Part shown: piece by piece, positions 25,252-32,495 of the stretch
How positions within the stretch are numbered: position 1 is the first letter of the stretch
How the letters are laid out: every line of letters begins with the position of its first letter
Origin: Aristaeella hokkaidonensis
GTDB lineage: Bacteria; Bacillota; Clostridia; Christensenellales; Aristaeellaceae
DNA: 64,000 bases
Direction: 5' to 3'
Assembly (NCBI RefSeq): GCF_018128945.1
Contig: NZ_CP068393.1
Coordinates: 2,418,001-2,482,000 of the forward strand
Position numbers and translations under genes: made by a program
Notes under the pieces: generated by a model
Database searches by the model: none
Seen by the model: the letters and a program-made list of their open reading frames with translations, nothing else
What the model was told of the DNA's origin: nothing

Positions 25252-26001
25252 TCATCCACGCCTGACCCATTCAATAACAGCCTTGCTGATCCCAGTCAAC
25301 CGAGAAATCTGACGGATAGACAAACCAGCCTTCAACGCTTTTTTTATTGCTTCATCACGTCTCTGTTTCGGCCAGCCTTCAATTTCCTGTACGTGCTCAC
25401 ATTCACAGACTTTGCACAATTTACTGATCGCATCCCGATCCGTCATTCTTCTTCTGTACGATTCTTCCAGATGATCCTCTTCACAATTTCCGTTTACAAA
25501 TGTAAGAAGTTCATTACCGCTCAGATCAGTATAATAGCTTATATCATCCGTCAGAGCAAACTCATCTTTTACTCCTGCACATCCAAGCCAGCGGTATTCC
25601 ATCGGATTGCGGCTCAGCCCCGCCTTCACAGGGTTCTGGCAGATATATCGCAGCACATCCAGAAAATATGCTGTCGTTTCTACCGGTTCACTCCTGTACC
25701 GATCCTGAAACAGATGTCCCAGTAAATCATATTTTTCATTATAGTGATATACATAAGACACTCCAAGGCGCTTAATTACAATCTCAAGTGGCTCTTCTTC
25801 CTCTTTTATCAACAAATGAACATGGTTTCCCATCAGGCAATAGGCATATAATTTGAAACCGCTTGCTTTCTTGGCGCGTTTCAGACTCAGCAAAAAGCCA
25901 AGATTGTCCTGGTCGTCAGCAAACAGGATACGTCTGTCAGCGCCCCGCATCATCACATGATACAGGCCGGTCGATGATTTTCTTCTCGCTTGTCTGGCCA
26001 T
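25252..26001 (-). CDS. REP-associated tyrosine transposase (RAYT, TnpA-REP)
   Basis: 249 residues. The Y1-transposase fold is marked by the HxH metal pair in MGNHVHLLIKE (H60, H62) and the segment RYRSEPVETTAYFLDVLRYI, where Y113 is the likely nucleophile by position and NPVKAGL follows. The C-terminus has a helix-turn-helix (LSIRQISRLTGISKAVIEWV) for sequence recognition. RAYTs cut and join single-stranded REP hairpins and are usually single-copy, domesticated enzymes. REPs lie on both sides of this gene. Confidence 0.94.
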   Translation of the reverse strand: MARQARRKSSTGLYHVMMRGADRRILFADDQDNLGFLLSLKRAKKASGFKLYAYCLMGNHVHLLIKEEEEPLEIVIKRLGVSYVYHYNEKYDLLGHLFQDRYRSEPVETTAYFLDVLRYICQNPVKAGLSRNPMEYRWLGCAGVKDEFALTDDISYYTDLSGNELLTFVNGNCEEDHLEESYRRRMTDRDAISKLCKVCECEHVQEIEGWPKQRRDEAIKKALKAGLSIRQISRLTGISKAVIEWVRRG

Positions 26002-26079
26002 AGCGGTATTCTCCTTTCACCCAGTCAAAAAAATGATATGAAACCCCTATTGCTTTGTCAAGGCGAACAAAATAAAAAA

Positions 26080-26120
26080 GCAAGACAAGGGGACGGTTCT
26101 TTCCCCTTGTCTTGTTGCTC
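26080..26120. repeat. REP sequence, right of RAYT gene
   Basis: CAAGACAAGGGGACGGTTCT joined directly to TCCCCTTGTCTTG. The element looks like a fusion of a left half and a right half with the middle lost. Confidence 0.85.
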
Positions 26121-26127
26121 AGTTTGC

Positions 26128-27270
26128 TCAGAACACATGATCCCCGGCGAAGACCAGGGAGCCGCTGCTTTTCACGCCGACGCAGTAGTCCCGGCCGGTG
26201 CCGAGATCCATGATATCCGACCAGCCGGAAACGTCCGGCGGGTTTGCCCCGGCCATCCCGGCGGAAAGCACCGTGCCGTCCCGTTTGAGGCCCAGCGCCC
26301 AGTTTTCCCCGATGACAATTTTCGCCATGTCCGTCCAGGAGCCAATCAAATCAGACAGTTCCATGGGCGCTGCCAGCACGGTGCCGTCCTTCCGGACCGC
26401 CGCGCAGGCGGAACGGACCTCCCCGTCCTCCGTGAAGCGGCAGGAGGCCGCTTCCAGGCTGACCACATCCGTCCATTTCTCCCAGTCCGGTTCCGGTTCT
26501 TCTTCCCCGTCCTGCTGCCAGCCCGCCGCAAAGACCCTTCCGTCGTCCGTAAGCAGCAGGAGCCTGCTGGCATTGTCCGCCACCGCCGTCACATGGGACA
26601 GCTGTTCCGGACCGAGATCCTCCGGGTAAATCCAGTTCAGGGTACTGTCACCGGTTTTCAGCTGGTAATCCGTGGTGATCTCCCAGACCCGCTGTTTTCC
26701 GCCGGCGGTATAGATCCTTTCCGTATGGTTTTCCCCGTCATCCGCGGAATGGTAGCAGGTGCCGTCCCGGCCCACAGCATAGCAGGACTGTCCGTTCGCG
26801 CAGACGCCCACCTGCTGGATATCGCTGAGGACCTTTGCCCATCCGCGCAGATCCTGCCCGGCATTTTCCCCGGACTGACCGGCCTGTTCCACAGTGCCGT
26901 CCGTCCGCAGGGCGAGCATGCCCGCATCCGAGGCAGCCACGGACTCCACTTCACGCCAGAGGGAGTCTCCGGCGTCAATGAACTCCGCCCGCATCCAGCC
27001 TGTATGCTCTTTTTCCGTTCCGTCCTCATTCACGCCCGCTTTGGCGTTGATCTCATACCACTTTTTCCCTGCCCGGTCCATCCGTACGTCACGGATCCAT
27101 ACGCAGGTACCCTTCGGCAGGCGGTCCATAATGGTGCCGCCCATGACCCCTCTCAGCGCCACATCCCGGGCATTTACAAAGCCGAAACCCAGCGGTTCCG
27201 CCAGGGAAGATGAAGCAATCGCCAGGATGAAAATCAGGAATATCAATAAAACTTTCACAGTTCGTTTCAC
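26128..27270 (-). CDS. secreted SH3/RCC1-like repeat protein
   Basis: 380 residues from a GTG that has GGAGG eight bases away; an ATG two codons upstream is too close to the site. A signal peptide (VKVLLIFLIFILAIASSSLA) is followed by a bacterial SH3-like segment (VALRGVMGGTIMDRLPKGTC) and then about six RCC1/propeller repeats with motifs such as SCYAVGRDGTCY and NWALGLKRDGTVLSAG. Proteins of this plan are cell-envelope propellers of unknown ligand. Not close in sequence to the other propellers here. Confidence 0.82.
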   Translation of the reverse strand: MKRTVKVLLIFLIFILAIASSSLAEPLGFGFVNARDVALRGVMGGTIMDRLPKGTCVWIRDVRMDRAGKKWYEINAKAGVNEDGTEKEHTGWMRAEFIDAGDSLWREVESVAASDAGMLALRTDGTVEQAGQSGENAGQDLRGWAKVLSDIQQVGVCANGQSCYAVGRDGTCYHSADDGENHTERIYTAGGKQRVWEITTDYQLKTGDSTLNWIYPEDLGPEQLSHVTAVADNASRLLLLTDDGRVFAAGWQQDGEEEPEPDWEKWTDVVSLEAASCRFTEDGEVRSACAAVRKDGTVLAAPMELSDLIGSWTDMAKIVIGENWALGLKRDGTVLSAGMAGANPPDVSGWSDIMDLGTGRDYCVGVKSSGSLVFAGDHVF

Positions 27271-27358
27271 AGTCATGTCCTCCGTCACGCTCCTTTACAG
27301 GAGCGTTCCTGCTATCCAACGAATCCGGATCCGGTTTTCTTCCGGAAACTTTTAAGGC

Positions 27359-27387
27359 TTGCGAACAAAGGGTTCGGGACATATAAT
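27359..27387 (+). promoter_or_regulatory. sigma-70-type promoter of the GNAT/VanW genes
   Basis: TTGCGA, exactly 17 bases, TATAAT; 54 bases before the GNAT start codon. Confidence 0.75.
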
Positions 27388-27441
27388 GTTACAACGCACT
27401 TTGCAGCGGCAAAGTGTATTATCGAAAGAGAGAAACACCCT

Positions 27442-27900
27442 ATGCAATACAAGTACGCCACAGCCGACGATATGGAACTGCTGATCCGGAGCCGGGAGGA
27501 GACCCTCCGGGCTGTCAACCGCCTCCCGGAGGATTATGCCTTCAGCGAGGAGTTCCTGGAAGCCAGCAGGGAATACTTCCGGGAAGGGGACCAGACCACT
27601 GTGCTGGCCCTGGAAGAAGGCCGTATCGCAGGCTGCGCCACGATGTGCTATATCGACATGATGCCGACCTTTTCCCATCCCTCCGGCCGGAGAGCTCACC
27701 TGATGAACGTTTATACCCATCCGGATTTCCGCCGGCAGGGCGTCGGCCGCACCATGGTTTCCATGCTGATTGACGAATCCCGGGACAGGGGTATTACGGA
27801 GATCAGCCTGGACGCCACAGAAGCCGGACGGCCGCTGTACCGCACCCTTGGATTCAGGGACTCCGACGAGTGTATGGTACTGGAACTGAATCAGGAGTAA
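27442..27900 (+). CDS. GNAT family N-acetyltransferase
   Basis: 152 residues, the size of a single GNAT domain. The acetyl-CoA pyrophosphate-binding loop is RRQGVGRTM near 94-102, preceded by the strand HLMNVYTHPDF and followed by GRPLYRTLGFRDSDECMVLE, the usual last helix and strand. The substrate cannot be inferred. The ribosome site is weak (GAGAG). The VanW gene follows after 70 bases on the same strand. Confidence 0.92.
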   Translation: MQYKYATADDMELLIRSREETLRAVNRLPEDYAFSEEFLEASREYFREGDQTTVLALEEGRIAGCATMCYIDMMPTFSHPSGRRAHLMNVYTHPDFRRQGVGRTMVSMLIDESRDRGITEISLDATEAGRPLYRTLGFRDSDECMVLELNQE

Positions 27901-27970
27901 AATAGAGGAAGCCGGAAGGTTCCGGATTCGTTATCATAACGGAAAGAAAAATTGATCCGGGAGGAACAGT

Positions 27971-29920
27971 ATGAAAGGCCAGGAACAGAACCGCGGGAGA
28001 ACGCAGAACCCGCACGCCGCCGGTCCAAGCCAGGGGTTTGTTCCGCCTGCCGCTGTCCATAACGTCCCGCAGAAGGAATCCCAGTGGTACAATCCCGCCC
28101 GGCAGCAGGAACCGCTGTCCTATTACACCCAGCAGAATTCCCAGGCGCAACAGATGCAGCAACCCTCGCAGGGCCGCCATACTCAACCGGCGCAGCCCCC
28201 GCAGGGATATCCGCAGCAGCAGTCCCGGCAGGGTTATTCCGCCCCAGGGCAGCAGCAACAGCCGCCCCGGGGATACTATGCGCCTCCGCAACAGCAGCAA
28301 CCCCCGCAGGGATACTACGCGCCCCGGCAGCAGCAACTGCCTCCGCGGCAGAATCAATACGTCCCTCAGCAGCAGGCTCCGCAGGGTTATTATCCCGGAC
28401 AGCAGGGACCCGCTGTACCCTACGCCCGGCCCCAGCCGCCCAAGCCCCCGAAGAAGCCCGTCAAATTCCTGCCCATCGCGATCCTTGCGGTACTGATTAT
28501 CGTGGCCGCCGTCCTGGGCGCCAACGGCATTCATACCGCCAGGGAACAGGCGGCCGAGCAGGCGGCTATACAGCAGAAGGCGGATATGATCCAGGCCAAG
28601 GTAGAACCCTACCGCGACCGTTTCTGCCCCGGGGTTTATGTGAACGGCATTGACCTGGGCGGCATGACCTATGAGGAAGCCAAGAGCGCCGTGGAGTCCG
28701 GCATCCAGGCCCAGCATGCCGACTGGAAAGTCACCCTGACCTACGGCAGCAATCACGCCGATATTACCGCGTCAGACCTGAACTTCACCGTGGACGTGAC
28801 CGGCGTACTGAACGAGGCCATGCAACAGGGACACAACGGCAGCGATGAACAGCGGTATAACGACATGCTGCAGCTGGAGCAGACGCCCTACCGCACCTCC
28901 ACCGCCCGGCCCTCCGCCGGCAACACCCAGCGGATCGACGACCTGCTGGCCATCATCAAAAGCTCCATTGACCGGCCGGCCCAGGACGCCTATGTGACCC
29001 CGGACCAGGAAAACATCAACGCGCCCTTCCAGTTCTATGACGAGGTGAACGGGCTGACCCTGAACACCGCCCCCATCCGGGAGTGGATCTTTGAAAAGCT
29101 TTCCACCATGGAAAACGGCACCTATGAGATTCAGCCCGATCAGGTGCAGCCCTCCGTCCGCAAGGCGGATCTCATGCAAAAGTATTCCCTCCGGGCCTCC
29201 GCCACCACGAAAATACATACCAGCTCCACTGAGGACCGGAACAACAATATCCGCCACGCCCTGTGCGACTTCGTGAACGGGTATAAACTTGCGCCGGGCG
29301 AAACCTTCAGTTTCAATACCGTCGTGGGATACCGGACGGCGGAACGGGGCTTCTATCCCGCGCAGGAAATCGCATACGGAAACTATGTGGAAGGTTACGG
29401 CGGCGGCGTCTGCCAGGCCAGCACCACCCTGTACCAGGCAGCCCTGTGCGCCGGCCTGCAGATTGTGGAACGCAAGGCGCATTCCGAAAAGGTCCGGTAT
29501 ACGGAGCTGGGCCTGGACGCCACGGTCTACATGGAGAAAGGTTACAAGCATAACAAGGACTTCCGGTTCAAGAACAACACAGATGGGGATATCTACATCT
29601 TCGCCACCGTGGAAAAAGACCCGACAGAAAAGAAAAAGAACCGCCTGCGGACACGGGTGGACATCTACGGTCCCTACATGGGCGACGTTCATTATGAGCT
29701 GCAGTCCACGATCATTGAAACCCTTTACGCCGAACCTGAGTATAAGAAGGACAAAAAGCACGAATACACCACTTATCCCGGTGAACTGTACCTGTATTCC
29801 GAAGGCCGCGAAGGCTACAAGGTGAACGTATACCGGACAAATACCGTCAACCAGCAGTCTGAATGGCTGTATACGGATACATATGAAGCGAAGAAAGCGG
29901 TCTACTACGAAGGCGTGTGA
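27971..29920 (+). CDS. VanW family protein with Gln/Pro/Tyr-rich cytoplasmic arm
   Basis: 649 residues. Residues 1-160 are low complexity, built on repeats of QQQQPPxGYYAP. One transmembrane helix follows at about 165-187 (FLPIAILAVLIIVAAVLGAN). Outside the membrane come a peptidoglycan-binding-like domain (PGVYVNGIDLGGMTYEEAKS near 220) and the VanW domain at about 412-550 (APGETFSFNTVVGYRTAERG, GGGVCQASTTLYQAAL). VanW proteins are linked to cell-wall modification and vancomycin-resistance clusters but lack a proven activity. The stop codon lies inside a 15-bp perfect hairpin. Confidence 0.92.
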   Translation: MKGQEQNRGRTQNPHAAGPSQGFVPPAAVHNVPQKESQWYNPARQQEPLSYYTQQNSQAQQMQQPSQGRHTQPAQPPQGYPQQQSRQGYSAPGQQQQPPRGYYAPPQQQQPPQGYYAPRQQQLPPRQNQYVPQQQAPQGYYPGQQGPAVPYARPQPPKPPKKPVKFLPIAILAVLIIVAAVLGANGIHTAREQAAEQAAIQQKADMIQAKVEPYRDRFCPGVYVNGIDLGGMTYEEAKSAVESGIQAQHADWKVTLTYGSNHADITASDLNFTVDVTGVLNEAMQQGHNGSDEQRYNDMLQLEQTPYRTSTARPSAGNTQRIDDLLAIIKSSIDRPAQDAYVTPDQENINAPFQFYDEVNGLTLNTAPIREWIFEKLSTMENGTYEIQPDQVQPSVRKADLMQKYSLRASATTKIHTSSTEDRNNNIRHALCDFVNGYKLAPGETFSFNTVVGYRTAERGFYPAQEIAYGNYVEGYGGGVCQASTTLYQAALCAGLQIVERKAHSEKVRYTELGLDATVYMEKGYKHNKDFRFKNNTDGDIYIFATVEKDPTEKKKNRLRTRVDIYGPYMGDVHYELQSTIIETLYAEPEYKKDKKHEYTTYPGELYLYSEGREGYKVNVYRTNTVNQQSEWLYTDTYEAKKAVYYEGV

Positions 29921-29940
29921 GAAATCTCACACGCCTTCGT
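29907..29940 (+). terminator. terminator-like hairpin containing the VanW stop codon
   Basis: Perfect 15-bp stem ACGAAGGCGTGTGAG with a four-base loop. There is no T-run; a heptamer array follows at once. Confidence 0.65.
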
Positions 29941-29958
29941 TAATTCATAATTCATAAT
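29940..29958. repeat. heptamer array (ATTCATA)
   Basis: Two units joined directly to the foot of the preceding hairpin. Confidence 0.65.
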
Positions 29959-29997
29959 GAGTTTGTCTGTATCCTATATGCCAAACCGAGCACCAGG

Positions 29998-30051
29998 CTG
30001 TCATTCCGAACGAAAGCGGATGCTGGAGTCGAGGAATCCCTTGATATAGAA
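29998..30051. repeat. TGTCATTCCGA...GGAATCCC repeat, half element
   Basis: TGTCATTCCGAACGAAAGCG, then GAGTCGAGGAATCCCTTGA. It lies in the 274-base gap between VanW and the next gene, which otherwise holds a TATAAT at 30125 without a clear -35. Confidence 0.65.
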
Positions 30052-30194
30052 ACCCATACCTGCAGTAAAATACTGAATATACTTTTTCTACGGTTTGTCA
30101 GTTCCGCTTTGGTTCCCGGGAAAGTATAATAGTTAAAACTGCTGTTTGAAAAAGTTGTCAACAGATACGTCCCCCTGACAACACGGAGGTATAT

Positions 30195-31082
30195 ATGGAG
30201 AAGAAGATTCCGTATTTCATGGCTGAGGAGATTGCCGAAAAGAGCTGGATGATCACCAACGCGTTTGTGGAGAACTCCTATGCCAACTGCTACCTGATCG
30301 AGGGCGAAGACTATGCCCTGCTCATCGATTCCATCCTCGGCATGGGCAACCTGAAGACCTTCTGCGAAACCCTGACGGACAAGCCCATCCGGGTAGCCAA
30401 CACCCACAGCCATTCCGACCATGTGGGCGGCAATTTCCACTTCGACCACTGCTATATGCCGGACCGAGATATTGCTTCCTTCCAGGACTGCGTGGGCGTC
30501 AAAAAGGAACAGGTCATGGAAATCGCCAAAAAGACGGCCCTGCCGGAATACAGGGACCTGATCGAGCCCGACGATAATTTCGTTGACTGGAACGCCATCA
30601 AGGTCTACCCGATTTATGACGGGGACATGTTTGACCTGGGCGGCCGGATCATTGAGGTGGTGGACGTGGGCGGCCACACTGCCGGCGAAGTGGTATTCAT
30701 TGACCACAAGTCCCGCATCGCCTATTCCGGCGACGCCTGCAACGGCAACACCCTGCTGGAGTTCCCGAATTCCCTGCCGATTATCTCCTACCTGCGGAAC
30801 CTCCTGCACCTGAAAGAACACCAGAAGGAGTTCGACAAAATGTACGGCGGCCACGAGATCTTCGACGCCTCCATCGTGGATGAGGCCATCGAAACCGTGG
30901 CAAAGGTGGTGGCCGGCACGGACGATAAGTGCGAGCGTCCCGGTATGATGGGCGGTACCGTCTTCTATGCCGCCGAAAAAGTGAAGGACGGCTATCCCCG
31001 GGTGGACGGAAAGCACTTCAATATGAGCTATGTTCCCGAAAAGGTGGCTGCCCCGGAGGAGACAAGACAGATCATCAAATAA
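30195..31082 (+). CDS. metallo-beta-lactamase-fold hydrolase
   Basis: 295 residues with GGAGG before the ATG. The metal site motif is THSHSDHVGG (H71, H73, D75, H76), with further ligands in DVGGHTAGEV and YSGDACNG and a final YGGHE. The fold covers glyoxalase II, lactonases, thiol hydrolases and others; the substrate is not evident. No signal peptide, so cytoplasmic. The stop codon TAA is the first part of a heptamer array. Confidence 0.92.
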   Translation: MEKKIPYFMAEEIAEKSWMITNAFVENSYANCYLIEGEDYALLIDSILGMGNLKTFCETLTDKPIRVANTHSHSDHVGGNFHFDHCYMPDRDIASFQDCVGVKKEQVMEIAKKTALPEYRDLIEPDDNFVDWNAIKVYPIYDGDMFDLGGRIIEVVDVGGHTAGEVVFIDHKSRIAYSGDACNGNTLLEFPNSLPIISYLRNLLHLKEHQKEFDKMYGGHEIFDASIVDEAIETVAKVVAGTDDKCERPGMMGGTVFYAAEKVKDGYPRVDGKHFNMSYVPEKVAAPEETRQIIK

Positions 31083-31112
31083 TTCATAATTCACAATTCA
31101 TAATTCATAATG
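31081..31112. repeat. heptamer array (ATTCATA/ATTCACA) at a gene end
   Basis: Four units begin within the stop codon of the metallo-hydrolase gene. Confidence 0.8.
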
Positions 31113-31130
31113 ATTCCGATATGATTGCAG

Positions 31131-31163
31131 AACAGTGTACTGACTAACGGTACACTGTTTTTT
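31131..31163 (+). terminator. intrinsic terminator
   Basis: AACAGTGTAC with GTACACTGTT, eight-plus base loop, then TTTTTC; ends the metallo-hydrolase transcript. Confidence 0.85.
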
Positions 31164-31201
31164 CTGTCATTGAACACCCTCCATTCGGGTGCAAACTCTA
31201 T

Positions 31202-31222
31202 ATAATTATGAATTATGAATTA
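31202..31222. repeat. heptamer array (TATGAAT)
   Basis: Two and a half units next to the following terminator hairpin. Confidence 0.7.
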
Positions 31223-31223
31223 A

Positions 31224-31255
31224 GTCCGGCAGAGCGATATGTTGCTCTGCCGGAC
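31224..31255 (-). terminator. terminator hairpin of ECF cassette 3
   Basis: Perfect 12-bp stem GTCCGGCAGAGC and complement; on the minus strand it is followed by TTAATTC, a poor T-run formed by the heptamer array. Confidence 0.7.
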
Positions 31256-31262
31256 AAATAAT

Positions 31263-32495
31263 TTACAGCTCTGGAATTTTTACAAACACATCATCATGAC
31301 TGTCCATCTCTTTCATATAGTCCCTGTTTTCCGCTTCAAACGTGCCGAATCCCCACAATCCGTTCTCTGTAGTATACAGATCGAATCTCCCGATTCCCCT
31401 CACGTTTTTCCGATCAGCCAGCCGCGGCAATTCTTCCTTCTTCAGCACCAGTTCAGTGGTACCCAGCTCATTGCCTTCCTCGTCCATCCACAGGAATGTA
31501 TGGGGAACACTCACGCTGTCATTCGTATCGTGCAGCTTCTCAATTTCAGCCACCAGCTTACCGTTATGTCTCGTAAGTCTTCGGGTCCACAGATCGGGTT
31601 TGCCGTCAAAGGCCGTCGTATTTTTCCAGAGCAGACGTCCGTTGGCACTGAACTTAACGACTGCATATTTGCAGAACTCCGTATAGCCGTTCGGATCATG
31701 AGGACCGGTTTCCTGCAAAAGGCCCAGATAACCGCCGTCATCCGCCTTTACCAGGTCCATCAGTCTTCCTTCTTCTGCTCCTTCCAAAGTAAGAGGCAAT
31801 GTCGTTTCCCAGAACAAATTACCCTGAAAATCCATTTTCATGATCCGGGCGCACTTTCTTAATCCAGGTTCAGCACCCGCAAACACCAATCCGTCTTCTT
31901 CCTCAATCAGGATACTGGCACCATCAATCAGATTATTTTCGCCTTCATACTCAAGAATCAAATTGCCGTCCCAGTCATAAAATCTTTCATACATTCCGCC
32001 GCTGGACGGCATGGCAAGAATCCACAGGAAGGAAGGTGTAGCTTCTTCCACATTGCTTTCAATATCTGAAAACACAATCTCTTTACCGGTCGGTTGCCCG
32101 TCCTGGGTAAAGAATTTCAGTTTCCTGTCCAACGGATTCTGATACGGAGAATTGTCCAGCACAGTTCCGATAGTTCCGTCCTTCAGCACCGCCGCGCCCC
32201 AGAACCTGCAGCTACCTTCCTCCGGATCAACATAATCCCAGCTCACGGTCATATCCGGATTCATACACAGCAGCCGCGCCCTGGAATCCGCATAGTTGCC
32301 TACCGTGCCCATATTCCCGGAAAAGAGCAGCCGTCCGTCCGGCAAGGTGCATTCATAATACATGCAATCATATCCGTCAGTACTGATATCCACTACTTCA
32401 TTCGCCAGGGCGGAACCCGCCAGCAGTGTCAAGCACAGGCACAGCAGCAGCGTGCACCCCAGCAATCGCGTCATTTTATCTTTCATTTTTGCCAT
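31263..32495 (-). CDS. secreted beta-propeller-like protein (paralogue B) of ECF cassette 3
   Basis: 410 residues; the ATG at 32495 has GGAGG eight bases upstream and lies inside the end of the anti-sigma gene. The signal peptide is LLGCTLLLCLCLTLLAGSAL. Shared blocks with the gene at 6558 (TLPDGRLLFSG, SRARLLCMNPDMTVSWDYVD, VFVKIPEL at the end) show common ancestry. Third gene of the sigma, anti-sigma, propeller operon, so it is probably made under the sigma factor's control. Its role in the envelope is unknown. Confidence 0.83.
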   Translation of the reverse strand: MAKMKDKMTRLLGCTLLLCLCLTLLAGSALANEVVDISTDGYDCMYYECTLPDGRLLFSGNMGTVGNYADSRARLLCMNPDMTVSWDYVDPEEGSCRFWGAAVLKDGTIGTVLDNSPYQNPLDRKLKFFTQDGQPTGKEIVFSDIESNVEEATPSFLWILAMPSSGGMYERFYDWDGNLILEYEGENNLIDGASILIEEEDGLVFAGAEPGLRKCARIMKMDFQGNLFWETTLPLTLEGAEEGRLMDLVKADDGGYLGLLQETGPHDPNGYTEFCKYAVVKFSANGRLLWKNTTAFDGKPDLWTRRLTRHNGKLVAEIEKLHDTNDSVSVPHTFLWMDEEGNELGTTELVLKKEELPRLADRKNVRGIGRFDLYTTENGLWGFGTFEAENRDYMKEMDSHDDVFVKIPEL

